Below are positions 42,816 through 51,286 of a stretch of DNA of 64,000 bases, in pieces. The first letter of the stretch is position 1. The number at the start of each line of letters is the position of its first letter. Under the pieces are notes generated by a model, which did not search any database, was not told the DNA's origin, and saw nothing but the letters and a program-made list of their open reading frames with translations. The translations under genes and the position numbers were made by a program. This DNA is from Vibrio penaeicida (GTDB lineage: Bacteria; Pseudomonadota; Gammaproteobacteria; Enterobacterales; Vibrionaceae), in NCBI RefSeq assembly GCF_030689305.1, contig NZ_JAUYVM010000023.1, forward strand, positions 20,294 to 84,293, given 5' to 3'.

Positions 42816-44765
42816 ATGAGTGAAGCCCACGTTTATCCGGTCAAAGAAAATATTAAAGCTAAGACCCACGCTGATAACGACACTTATCTGGCGATGTACC
42901 AACAATCTGTTAGCGACCCAGAGGGCTTTTGGGGCGAACACGGAAAAATCGTAGATTGGATCAAACCTTACACCAACGTAAAACAAACCTCCTTCGATAC
43001 TGGACACGTCGATATTCGCTGGTTTGAAGATGGAACACTCAACGTTTCTGCAAACTGTATCGACCGTCACCTCGCCGAGCGCGGCAATGAAGTTGCCATC
43101 ATTTGGGAAGGGGATGACCCAGCCGATGATAAAACACTGACCTTTAATGAACTCCACAAAGAAGTCTGCCGTTTCTCTAACGCCCTGAAAGAGCAAGGCG
43201 TTAAGAAAGGTGATGTCGTTTGTTTATACATGCCAATGGTGCCGGAAGCTGCCGTGGCAATGCTGGCTTGTACGCGTATTGGTGCTGTTCACACTGTCGT
43301 TTTTGGTGGTTTTTCTCCAGAAGCACTGGCAGGTCGTATTGTTGATTCCAACGCAAAAGTTGTTGTTACAGCAGACGAAGGGGTTCGTGGTGGTCGTGCG
43401 GTTCCATTGAAGAAAAATGTCGATGATGCATTGGCTAACCCTGAAGTCGACAGCATTTCAAAAGTATTGGTTCTAAAACGCACAGGTGGCGATGTCGCTT
43501 GGGATGAGCAGCGTGATGTTTGGTGGCACGAAGCAACCGCAGCTGTATCGGATGATTGCCCGCCAGAAGAAATGAACGCAGAAGACCCACTTTTCATTCT
43601 TTACACTTCCGGTTCCACTGGTAAACCAAAAGGCGTTTTACACACCACAGGTGGTTACCTCGTCTACGCAACAATGACATTTAAGTACGTGTTCGATTAC
43701 CAGCAAGGCGAAACCTTCTGGTGTACCGCAGACGTAGGTTGGATCACGGGTCATACTTACCTTATTTACGGGCCACTTGCTAACGGTGCCAAAACCATCT
43801 TGTTTGAAGGTGTGCCTAACTACCCGAAAACAAACCGAATGAGCGAAGTGGTCGACAAACACAACGTCAACATTCTTTACACCGCACCAACGGCAATTCG
43901 CGCCTTAATGGCAAAAGGGAATGAAGCCGTTGAAGGCACAAACCGCAGCAGCTTGCGCATCATGGGTTCTGTTGGTGAACCGATTAACCCTGAAGCGTGG
44001 GAGTGGTACTACAAAACCATCGGTGATGAAAAATCACCTATCGTAGATACTTGGTGGCAAACAGAAACAGGTGGTATTTTGATTTCACCACTGCCTGGTG
44101 CAACCGCATTGAAACCGGGCTCAGCGACACGCCCATTCTTTGGCGTACAACCGGCGCTTGTCGATAACGTAGGTAACATCATTGAAGGTGCTGCAGACGG
44201 TAACCTTGTGATTCTCGACTCTTGGCCAGGGCAAATGCGTACTGTTTATGGCGATCACGAGCGCTTTGAACAAACCTATTTCTCTACATTTAAAGGCATG
44301 TACTTCACCAGTGACGGTGCTCGCCGTGACGAAGATGGCTATTACTGGATCACAGGTCGTGTGGATGATGTACTAAACGTTTCTGGTCACCGTATGGGCA
44401 CTGCAGAAATTGAATCGGCGTTGGTTGCCTTCGATAAGATTGCAGAAGCGGCTATCGTTGGTGTTCCTCACGACATCAAAGGTCAGGCGATTTATGCCTA
44501 CATCACCTTGAATGACGGTGAAATACCAAGTGCAGAACTTCACAAAGAAGTGAAGAACTGGGTACGTAAAGAGATTGGTCCTATCGCAACACCAGACGTA
44601 TTGCACTGGACAGATTCTTTACCGAAAACGCGTTCGGGTAAAATCATGCGTCGAATTTTACGCAAGATCGCCACAGGCGATACCAGCAACTTGGGCGACA
44701 CTTCGACACTTGCCGATCCAAGCGTGGTGAATAAGCTCATCGAAGAAAATCAGAACCTGTCATAA
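42816..44765 (+). CDS. acs: Acetyl-CoA synthetase
   Basis: Acs converts acetate, ATP and CoA to acetyl-CoA via acetyl-AMP. It has 649 residues, close to E. coli Acs (652). Motifs are the P-loop-like YTSGSTGKPKGVLHT near 265-280, TWWQTETGG near 411-419, the hinge YYWITGRVDDVLNVSGHR near 510-528 and the acetylation site PKTRSGKIMRR with Lys609. An AAGGAGAGAG ribosome-binding site is present. The 191-bp upstream region has an inverted pair of five-C and five-G runs (42696-42700 and 42733-42737) that could be part of a regulatory site. Control by the CrbS/CrbR system is known in V. cholerae and expected here. Confidence 0.98.
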   Translation: MSEAHVYPVKENIKAKTHADNDTYLAMYQQSVSDPEGFWGEHGKIVDWIKPYTNVKQTSFDTGHVDIRWFEDGTLNVSANCIDRHLAERGNEVAIIWEGDDPADDKTLTFNELHKEVCRFSNALKEQGVKKGDVVCLYMPMVPEAAVAMLACTRIGAVHTVVFGGFSPEALAGRIVDSNAKVVVTADEGVRGGRAVPLKKNVDDALANPEVDSISKVLVLKRTGGDVAWDEQRDVWWHEATAAVSDDCPPEEMNAEDPLFILYTSGSTGKPKGVLHTTGGYLVYATMTFKYVFDYQQGETFWCTADVGWITGHTYLIYGPLANGAKTILFEGVPNYPKTNRMSEVVDKHNVNILYTAPTAIRALMAKGNEAVEGTNRSSLRIMGSVGEPINPEAWEWYYKTIGDEKSPIVDTWWQTETGGILISPLPGATALKPGSATRPFFGVQPALVDNVGNIIEGAADGNLVILDSWPGQMRTVYGDHERFEQTYFSTFKGMYFTSDGARRDEDGYYWITGRVDDVLNVSGHRMGTAEIESALVAFDKIAEAAIVGVPHDIKGQAIYAYITLNDGEIPSAELHKEVKNWVRKEIGPIATPDVLHWTDSLPKTRSGKIMRRILRKIATGDTSNLGDTSTLADPSVVNKLIEENQNLS

Positions 44766-44799
44766 TCTGATTCAACCTAATTTCCACCTTTATTACTTC

Positions 44800-44827
44800 G
44801 CCAGGTCTTTTGACCTGGTTTTTTTAT
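44800..44827 (+). terminator. Rho-independent terminator of acs
   Basis: The hairpin CCAGGTC-tttt-GACCTGG is followed by a run of seven T, about 36 bp after the stop. Confidence 0.92.
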
Positions 44828-44977
44828 CTTAAATACATGCCGAGGAAAATTTTTCTGTAAAACGTCATATTAGAAAATGCCTTTCTCTTTATACGAAAAA
44901 GTCGTGCTACATTGAGAAATTACCACTCCTACTGATTGCATAGAATAGACGCACCTTCTCAGCAACAGATAAAAGCA

Positions 44978-45883
44978 ATGTCTAAACAATTACTTTGCAC
45001 TATCACATTTGTATCCGTTTGTTTGATATGGGGTACAACATGGATGGCGATGGAAATCGCGGTTGAAACCATTCCTCCTATTACCGCGACAGGTCTGCGG
45101 TTCCTGATTTCTGCCCCTTTATTGATCGCTGTGACACTGCTGATGAAAAAAGCCTTACTTTTCCCAAAGGGCAAACGAAAATTCATGGTGGCTGTCGCTG
45201 TATTTTACTTCGCGATTCCCTTTACCTTGATGATATTGGGCGAGCAATACATCTCTTCTGGGCTGGCCTCAATCATCTTTGCCAATATGCCAATCGCGGT
45301 TTTAGCCGTTTCTATGATCAGCTTGTCATTGCGTCTTTCTGCTCACCAGTTGTTTGGATTAGGCATGGCCGTCATCGCGTTGTGTTTGATTCTATCAGGC
45401 GAACTGGAGATGGGTGACAGCAATGACAACGCAGGTATCCTAGCGCTCGTAAGCGCCGTGCTTATACATGCCGTCATGTATGTGTTAACTCAAAAGTACG
45501 CAAAGGGAATCCATGTGCTCACCTATAACGCATTGCCTTCTGGTATCGCCGCGCTATTACTGTTGGTGGTTGGACTGTTTATGGAGCAACCAGACGTGCA
45601 TTACTTCACTGACGAATCGATCTATGCCGTAGTCTATCTTGGGCTTGTTGCGAGTGTCATTGGTATTGTTGCGTACTTCTCCCTCAATCAAATGACGGCA
45701 CCCTTCACGGCTTCACTCTGTTTTCTCATATTCCCAGTGGTTGCGCTGCTTCTCGACGCGTGGATAAACAATAACCACCTATCAGAGCTATCGCAGCAAC
45801 TGCTGCTGCCTTTACTTATGGGTATCGTCATTGCCAAAGTTCCACAACTTCCTACATGGTTGGTTTCTCGCTCAAGCAAATAA
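44978..45883 (+). CDS. EamA/DMT-family transporter (RhaT-like)
   Basis: The inner-membrane protein has 301 residues from the ATG giving MSKQLLCTITF; a TTG start 14 codons upstream is unlikely. It has ten predicted helices in two EamA repeats. The first starts VCLIWGTTWMAMEIAVETIPPI, the classic EamA opening, followed by TGLRFLISAP; the second covers about 150-290. These proteins export or import small metabolites; the substrate is unknown. It stands alone with a terminator after it. Confidence 0.88.
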   Translation: MSKQLLCTITFVSVCLIWGTTWMAMEIAVETIPPITATGLRFLISAPLLIAVTLLMKKALLFPKGKRKFMVAVAVFYFAIPFTLMILGEQYISSGLASIIFANMPIAVLAVSMISLSLRLSAHQLFGLGMAVIALCLILSGELEMGDSNDNAGILALVSAVLIHAVMYVLTQKYAKGIHVLTYNALPSGIAALLLLVVGLFMEQPDVHYFTDESIYAVVYLGLVASVIGIVAYFSLNQMTAPFTASLCFLIFPVVALLLDAWINNNHLSELSQQLLLPLLMGIVIAKVPQLPTWLVSRSSK

Positions 45884-45887
45884 GTTT

Positions 45888-45936
45888 TCCGGGCTCGCCA
45901 CTACTGTCTCCTTGAAGGCGGGTCCGGATTCTTTAT
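45888..45936 (+). terminator. Probable terminator after the EamA gene
   Basis: A 12-bp stem with two G-U pairs (TCCGGGCTCGCC with GGCGGGTCCGGA) and a 17-nt loop is followed by a T-rich tail (TTCTTTATCTT). Confidence 0.6.
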
Positions 45937-46133
45937 CTTCCTCACAAATTTCCTTATCTTTGACATAAAATTGTCGAGGTTTGACCAGTATTTTGCTGCT
46001 AATTGCGCTGAATTGTCTATAATCGACAGTTAATTTGAGCAAGACGGTAATTTAGACCTCTAAATTTAACTATCAGCTCACAAAATTTGGAATGTCGAAT
46101 TTTAACCTCTAGTTAAAGGAAGATAACCTCACG

Positions 46134-46586
46134 ATGGCTACAAAATCACGCATTCTGGTTCTAAACGGTCCTAATCTTAATCTTTTGGGGCTCCGTGAAC
46201 CGGCACATTATGGATCTAAAACGCTCTCTCAGATCATTGATGAACTAGAACACCAGGCGATTTCGCTTGATGTAGAGATCCAGCATCTGCAATCCAATCG
46301 TGAGTACGAACTGATTGAAGCCATTCATGCTGCCATGGGAAGTGTGGATTTCATTGTTATCAATCCAGCAGCGTTTACCCATACTAGTGTCGCTCTACGT
46401 GACGCGTTATTGGGCGTCGACATTCCGTTCATTGAAGTGCACCTATCCAACGTTCACGCACGTGAACCTTTCCGCCATCATTCTTACCTATCGGATAAAG
46501 CCGTCGGGGTAATTTGTGGCTTGGGTGCCCAAGGCTACCAATTCGCATTGGCTGCAGCGGTGAATCACCTGCAGTCAAATGGGTAA
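46134..46586 (+). CDS. aroQ: 3-Dehydroquinate dehydratase, type II
   Basis: It performs the third step of the shikimate pathway, dehydrating 3-dehydroquinate. It has 150 residues and is dodecameric in the family. Signatures are LVLNGPNLNLLGLREPAHYG at the N-terminus (with the active-site Tyr), QSNREYELIEAIH, INPAAFTHTSVALRDAL and EVHLSNVHAREPFRHHSY, including the catalytic His and the Arg. It precedes accB by 82 bp, the order aroQ-accB-accC-prmA being usual in Vibrio. Confidence 0.97.
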   Translation: MATKSRILVLNGPNLNLLGLREPAHYGSKTLSQIIDELEHQAISLDVEIQHLQSNREYELIEAIHAAMGSVDFIVINPAAFTHTSVALRDALLGVDIPFIEVHLSNVHAREPFRHHSYLSDKAVGVICGLGAQGYQFALAAAVNHLQSNG

Positions 46587-46612
46587 TACCAGCAGTCAAA
46601 TAAGTAATACAT
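46571..46612 (+). repeat. Tandem 21-bp near-repeat over the aroQ stop codon
   Basis: Two 21-bp units, 46571-46591 and 46592-46612, share GCAGTCAAAT..GTAATAC with few differences. The first unit includes the last codons and the TAA stop of aroQ. It is probably a small duplication; no function is evident. Confidence 0.7.
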
Positions 46613-46668
46613 GACACAGAACACTCTCGAAACTTGAGAGTCACCTAATTTGAGAAAGAGAAAATAAG

Positions 46669-47130
46669 ATGGATATTCGTAAAATTAAGAAGCTGATTGA
46701 GTTAGTGGAAGAATCTGGCATCGCAGAGCTTGAAATCTCTGAAGGTGAAGAGTCAGTACGAATCAGTCGTTCAGGTCCTGCTCCTATCGCGGCGCCTATT
46801 CAATACGCAGCAGCGCCTGTCGCTCCAGCGGCAGCCCCTGTAGCTGCACCGGCGACACCAGCAGCCGCGGAAGCACCGGCTGAAGCTGTACCAGCTGGAC
46901 ACCAAGTTCTTTCTCCAATGGTCGGTACTTTCTACCGCTCTCCAAGCCCAGAATCAAAATCATTTATCGAAATCGGTCAAAGCGTTAAAGCTGGCGAGAC
47001 GCTTTGCATTGTTGAAGCAATGAAAATGATGAACCAAATCGAAGCAGACAAATCTGGCGTAGTTACAGCCATTCTAGTGGAAGACGGTCAACCTGTTGAG
47101 TTTGACCAACCACTCGTTATCATCGAATAA
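46669..47130 (+). CDS. accB: Biotin carboxyl carrier protein of acetyl-CoA carboxylase
   Basis: AccB carries biotin between the carboxylase and transferase sites in the first step of fatty-acid synthesis. It has 153 residues. The N-terminal domain (1-40, MDIRKIKKLIELVEESG) is followed by an Ala/Pro-rich linker (about 42-80) and the biotinyl domain with the target lysine in VEAMKMMNQIEAD and the BCCP thumb region FYRSPSPESKSF. accC follows after 14 bp in one operon. Confidence 0.98.
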   Translation: MDIRKIKKLIELVEESGIAELEISEGEESVRISRSGPAPIAAPIQYAAAPVAPAAAPVAAPATPAAAEAPAEAVPAGHQVLSPMVGTFYRSPSPESKSFIEIGQSVKAGETLCIVEAMKMMNQIEADKSGVVTAILVEDGQPVEFDQPLVIIE

Positions 47131-47144
47131 CTGAGGCTGATTAT

Positions 47145-48488
47145 ATGCTAGATAAATTAGTCATCGCGAACCGAGGTGAGATTGCACTTCGTATCCTTCG
47201 CGCATGTAAAGAGCTGGGTATTAAAACGGTAGCTGTTCACTCAACCGCTGACCGTGACCTTAAACACGTACTATTGGCAGACGAATCCATTTGTATTGGT
47301 CCTGCTCGTGGTATCGACAGCTACCTAAACATTCCAAGAATTATTTCTGCAGCCGAAGTAACAGGTGCTATAGCCATTCACCCTGGTTACGGTTTCCTAT
47401 CTGAAAATGCTGACTTTGCAGAGCAAGTTGAACGCAGCGGTTTCATTTTCGTTGGTCCTAAAGCCGAAACCATCCGCATAATGGGTGACAAAGTTTCCGC
47501 TATCACTGCAATGAAAAAAGCAGGCGTTCCATGCGTGCCTGGTTCAGACGGTCCGCTAGATGACGATGGCAGCAAAAACAAAGCCCACGCGAAACGCATT
47601 GGCTACCCTGTGATCATCAAAGCCTCTGGCGGCGGCGGCGGTCGTGGGATGCGTGTGGTTCGTAGCGAAGAGGAATTGATTGAAGCGATTGCAATGACTC
47701 GTGCGGAAGCAAAAGCAGCATTCAACAACGACATCGTTTACATGGAGAAATTCCTAGAAAACCCACGTCACGTTGAAGTTCAGATCATTGCAGACGGTCA
47801 AGGTGGTGCAATCCACCTAGGCGAACGTGATTGCTCAATGCAGCGTCGTCACCAAAAAGTAGTGGAAGAAGCACCAGCACCGGGTATCACTGCAGAAATG
47901 CGTAAATACATCGGTGAGCGTTGTACGCGCGCTTGTTTGGAAATTGGCTATCGCGGTGCGGGGACATTTGAGTTCCTATACGAAAACGGCGAATTCTACT
48001 TCATCGAAATGAACACGCGTATTCAAGTAGAGCACCCAGTTACTGAAATGGTAACAGGCGTAGACCTCATCAAAGAACAACTTCGTGTTGCTGCTGGTCA
48101 ACCGCTTTCTTACACTCAAGACGACATTAAGATCAGCGGTCATGCGGTTGAATGCCGAATCAACGCCGAAGATCCAGAGCGCTTCTTGCCTTCTCCAGGT
48201 AAGGTGGAACGTTTCCATGCACCTGGCGGTATGGGCGTACGTTGGGAATCACACATCTACACAGGCTACACAGTACCCCCTCATTACGATTCAATGATTG
48301 GTAAACTGATCACCTTTGGTGAAAACCGTGATGTTGCGATTGCTCGTATGAAAAACGCATTGGGTGAAATGATCGTTGAAGGCATCAAAACCAATGTGTC
48401 TCTGCAAGAAATGATCATGAATGATGAGAACTTCCAACACGGTGGTGCAAACATTCACTACCTTGAGAAGAAACTCGGTCTTCAGTAA
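47145..48488 (+). CDS. accC: Biotin carboxylase of acetyl-CoA carboxylase
   Basis: AccC carboxylates biotin on AccB using ATP and bicarbonate. It has 447 residues, close to E. coli AccC (449). Motifs are the start MLDKLVIANRGEIALRI, IAIHPGYGFLSENADFA near residues 76-92, the ATP-grasp glycine loop KASGGGGGRGMR near 159-170, GERDCSMQRRHQKVVEEAP and EMNTRIQVEHPVTEMVTG with the catalytic Glu and Arg. It is the second gene of accBC. Confidence 0.98.
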   Translation: MLDKLVIANRGEIALRILRACKELGIKTVAVHSTADRDLKHVLLADESICIGPARGIDSYLNIPRIISAAEVTGAIAIHPGYGFLSENADFAEQVERSGFIFVGPKAETIRIMGDKVSAITAMKKAGVPCVPGSDGPLDDDGSKNKAHAKRIGYPVIIKASGGGGGRGMRVVRSEEELIEAIAMTRAEAKAAFNNDIVYMEKFLENPRHVEVQIIADGQGGAIHLGERDCSMQRRHQKVVEEAPAPGITAEMRKYIGERCTRACLEIGYRGAGTFEFLYENGEFYFIEMNTRIQVEHPVTEMVTGVDLIKEQLRVAAGQPLSYTQDDIKISGHAVECRINAEDPERFLPSPGKVERFHAPGGMGVRWESHIYTGYTVPPHYDSMIGKLITFGENRDVAIARMKNALGEMIVEGIKTNVSLQEMIMNDENFQHGGANIHYLEKKLGLQ

Positions 48489-48510
48489 GCGTTTACGCCG
48501 ATAAAGACAA

Positions 48511-48555
48511 ACAACACTCCCCGCACTTGAGAAAGTGTCGGGGAGTGTTTTTTTT
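48511..48555 (+). terminator. Rho-independent terminator of accBC
   Basis: The long hairpin AACACTCCCCGCACTT-gaga-AAGTGTCGGGGAGTGTT has one asymmetric position and is followed by a T-run. Confidence 0.92.
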
Positions 48556-48610
48556 GTCCAAATCAGCTAGAATCCTCCACCAATTTCAATATGACAAAAA
48601 GGTGCACTCC

Positions 48611-49498
48611 ATGCCCTGGATTCAAATCAAACTCAATGCGAGCGACAAGAACGCTGAACAAATCGGCGATATGCTGATGGAAAACACAGGCGCATTATCC
48701 GTTACCTTTTTAGATGCCAAAGATACTCCTGTTTTCGAACCGCTTCCGGGTGAAACTCGCTTATGGGGTGAAACGGACGTTGTCGCACTGTACGACGCTG
48801 AAACCGATACCAAACAAGTCTTAAATCAAATTGCAGATAGCGGTCTATTAGAAGATGGTTTTGCGCACAAAGTCGAGCAACTTGAAGACAAAGACTGGGA
48901 GCGTGAATGGATGGAAAACTTCCATCCAATGCAATTTGGCAAGCGTTTGTGGATTTGCCCAAGCTGGCGAGATATTCCTGATCCAAACGCTGTTAACGTT
49001 ATGCTCGATCCAGGGTTAGCCTTCGGCACCGGTACGCACCCAACCACCTCACTCTGCCTTGAATGGCTTGAGGGAATTGATCTTGAAGGAAAAACAGTGA
49101 TCGATTTTGGTTGTGGTTCTGGCATTTTGGCGATCGCTGCAATCAAACTGGGTGCAAGTAAAGTGATTGGGATTGATATCGATCCACAAGCGATTCAAGC
49201 TTCCAGAGCAAATGCAGAGCGAAATGGTGTAGCAGAACAGCTCGAATTGTTCCTGCCACAAGATCAGCCTGATAACCTTATTGCGGACGTTGTGGTTGCC
49301 AATATTCTTGCTGGACCACTGCGTGAACTCTCGGGTGTCATCAAAGGGTTGCTTAAACCTGAAGGCATGCTCGCGATGTCTGGTGTGTTAGATACACAAG
49401 CAGAAGACGTAGCAAACTACTACCGAGACGAACTGAACATCGATCCGATTGTTGAACAGTCAGAATGGTGTCGAATCTCGGGCAAGAAAAATGCCTAA
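48611..49498 (+). CDS. prmA: Ribosomal protein L11 methyltransferase
   Basis: PrmA trimethylates ribosomal protein L11 with S-adenosylmethionine. From the ATG giving MPWIQIKLNAS, preceded by AAGGTG, it has 295 residues (E. coli PrmA has 293). An in-frame extension upstream would run through the accC terminator and is rejected. The N-terminal L11-binding domain is followed by the Rossmann methyltransferase: MLDPGLAFGTGTHPTT, TVIDFGCGSGILAIAA (AdoMet motif I) and VVVANILAGPL near residue 230. Confidence 0.96.
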   Translation: MPWIQIKLNASDKNAEQIGDMLMENTGALSVTFLDAKDTPVFEPLPGETRLWGETDVVALYDAETDTKQVLNQIADSGLLEDGFAHKVEQLEDKDWEREWMENFHPMQFGKRLWICPSWRDIPDPNAVNVMLDPGLAFGTGTHPTTSLCLEWLEGIDLEGKTVIDFGCGSGILAIAAIKLGASKVIGIDIDPQAIQASRANAERNGVAEQLELFLPQDQPDNLIADVVVANILAGPLRELSGVIKGLLKPEGMLAMSGVLDTQAEDVANYYRDELNIDPIVEQSEWCRISGKKNA

Positions 49499-49648
49499 AA
49501 GCAAGAGAAAGTAAGCACTTCTACTCTAATTGACTGAAATTTAGGCATTTTAAAAAACAAATTGTAAATGCTCAAAAATTAAGCTTTTCTCTTTGCGAAA
49601 AAATGCGTAAAATGCGCGCCCTTGCTGGTATAGAACTGTAATGCTGTT

Positions 49649-50617
49649 TTGAAGATCGGAAACTATCAACTTAAGAACAATCTTATCGTCGCTCCTATGG
49701 CAGGAGTCACCGATAGACCCTTTCGAGAGTTATGTCTCCGATACGGTGCGGGCTTGGCTGTCAGTGAAATGATGTCGTCAAACCCCAAAGTATGGAAAAC
49801 AGCTAAATCCCAACAACGCATGGTACATGAAGGCGAATCGGGCATTCGCTCCGTACAGATTGCAGGGGCAGATCCCCAGCAGATGGCAGAAGCCGCTCAA
49901 TATAATGTCGATAATGGTGCACAAATTATCGATATCAATATGGGTTGCCCTGCTAAGAAAGTAAACAAGAAGCTTGCCGGCTCAGCATTACTTCAGCACC
50001 CGGACATTGTCGAAAAGATACTGACCGCTGTTGTAAATGCCGTTGATGTTCCCGTGACATTGAAAACCCGTACAGGCTGGAATACAGACAATAAGAACTG
50101 TGTTCAAATTGCTAAAATGGCCGAAGACTGCGGCATACAAGCTCTTGCTCTACATGGGCGAACTCGGGCTTGTATGTACAAAGGCGAGGCGGAATATGAA
50201 AGCATCAAAGCGGCTAAACAGGCGGTTTCCATACCGGTTATTGCTAACGGTGATATCGATAGCCCGGAAAAAGCCAAATTCGTACTGGAATATACTGGTG
50301 CGGACGCTTTGATGATAGGTCGCCCTGCCCAGGGTCGTCCGTGGATTTTTCAGGAAATCCACCACTATTTGGAAAACGGCAGCACGATGGCTTCCCTTCC
50401 TGTATTGGAAGTGAAAGACATTATGCTTGGTCATGTGAATGCACTTCATGAGTTTTATGGGGAGTTTTTAGGTCCTAGAATCGCGCGTAAGCACGTTGGC
50501 TGGTACTTAAAAGAGCATGAGCAAGCAAGTGAGTTTCGCCGTACCTTCAACGCTATAGAAGCGGCTCCGCTGCAACTGGACGCACTAGAAGGTTATTTTG
50601 ATAACGTTGCATCATAA
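49649..50617 (+). CDS. dusB: tRNA-dihydrouridine synthase B
   Basis: DusB is an FMN enzyme that reduces uridine to dihydrouridine in the tRNA D-loop. It has 322 residues (E. coli 321). Motifs are LIVAPMAGVTDRPFRELC, INMGCPAKKVNKKLAGSALL with the catalytic Cys, ALHGRTRACMYKGEA and VIANGDIDSPEKA. The start is a TTG, the only start that fits family alignments. A tiny frame ATG-CTG-TTT-TGA ends over this TTG, so coupling from a leader codon run is possible. fis follows after 24 bp, the usual dusB-fis operon. Confidence 0.95.
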   Translation: MKIGNYQLKNNLIVAPMAGVTDRPFRELCLRYGAGLAVSEMMSSNPKVWKTAKSQQRMVHEGESGIRSVQIAGADPQQMAEAAQYNVDNGAQIIDINMGCPAKKVNKKLAGSALLQHPDIVEKILTAVVNAVDVPVTLKTRTGWNTDNKNCVQIAKMAEDCGIQALALHGRTRACMYKGEAEYESIKAAKQAVSIPVIANGDIDSPEKAKFVLEYTGADALMIGRPAQGRPWIFQEIHHYLENGSTMASLPVLEVKDIMLGHVNALHEFYGEFLGPRIARKHVGWYLKEHEQASEFRRTFNAIEAAPLQLDALEGYFDNVAS

Positions 50618-50641
50618 TTACAGAAAAGAGCTAGACCGAAT

Positions 50642-50938
50642 ATGTTCGAACAAAATCTGACTTCCGAAGCATTGACAGTAACTACAGTGACCTCACAAGA
50701 CCAGATCACTCAAAAGCCATTACGTGACTCAGTAAAAGCGTCTCTTAAAAACTACCTTGCTCAACTTAATGGCCAGGAAGTCAACGACCTGTACGAACTA
50801 GTATTGGCAGAAGTAGAGCAGCCACTACTAGACACCATCATGCAATACACTCGTGGTAACCAAACACGCGCAGCAACTATGATGGGTATCAACCGCGGTA
50901 CGCTTCGTAAGAAACTTAAAAAATACGGCATGAACTAA
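50642..50938 (+). CDS. fis: DNA-binding protein Fis
   Basis: Fis is a small nucleoid protein that bends DNA, activates rRNA promoters and assists site-specific recombination. It has 98 residues like E. coli. The N-terminal arm (about 10-26, VTTVTSQDQITQK) and the C-terminal helix-turn-helix TRAATMMGINRGTLRKKLKKYGMN are diagnostic. It is the second gene of the dusB-fis operon. Confidence 0.98.
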   Translation: MFEQNLTSEALTVTTVTSQDQITQKPLRDSVKASLKNYLAQLNGQEVNDLYELVLAEVEQPLLDTIMQYTRGNQTRAATMMGINRGTLRKKLKKYGMN

Positions 50939-51286
50939 TCACAGATCAGTTTTCTACCGAATTTTAAAGCCCCGCCCACTTGGACGGGGCTTTTTTTATT
51001 GGAATCAAAACATCGTATCCATTCACACAAAGACCAAATAAATTATTCTACAGCTCACAGCAGTGTTTTTCTTCATAAGCAAATACTTAACCACCTTCCT
51101 AACGTAGCCCGAATTCAATCCTTTTATGTGCCTTTGGTCGAATTTATCTATCTAGCTCTCCTTTTTATAATCAATTAAAGGCTAACTTTAAATTGGTACA
51201 CGTCGTAGACGTGTAACGAGCACAATGTAGCTTAAAAAATAAGAATAACGCTTCACGAACGAATCACTAAACAAAGGATTGTCGAT
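50939..51286. other. Intergenic region between fis and the chemoreceptor
   Basis: This 348-bp region holds the fis terminator. It also contains a palindrome at 51197-51215, TACACGTC-gta-GACGTGTA, about 70 bp before the chemoreceptor start, which could be an operator. I see no gene in it. Confidence 0.5.
50965..50998 (+). terminator. Rho-independent terminator of dusB-fis
   Basis: The hairpin AAAGCCCCG-cccacttgga-CGGGGCTTT is followed by a T-run, 28 bp after the stop. Confidence 0.9.
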
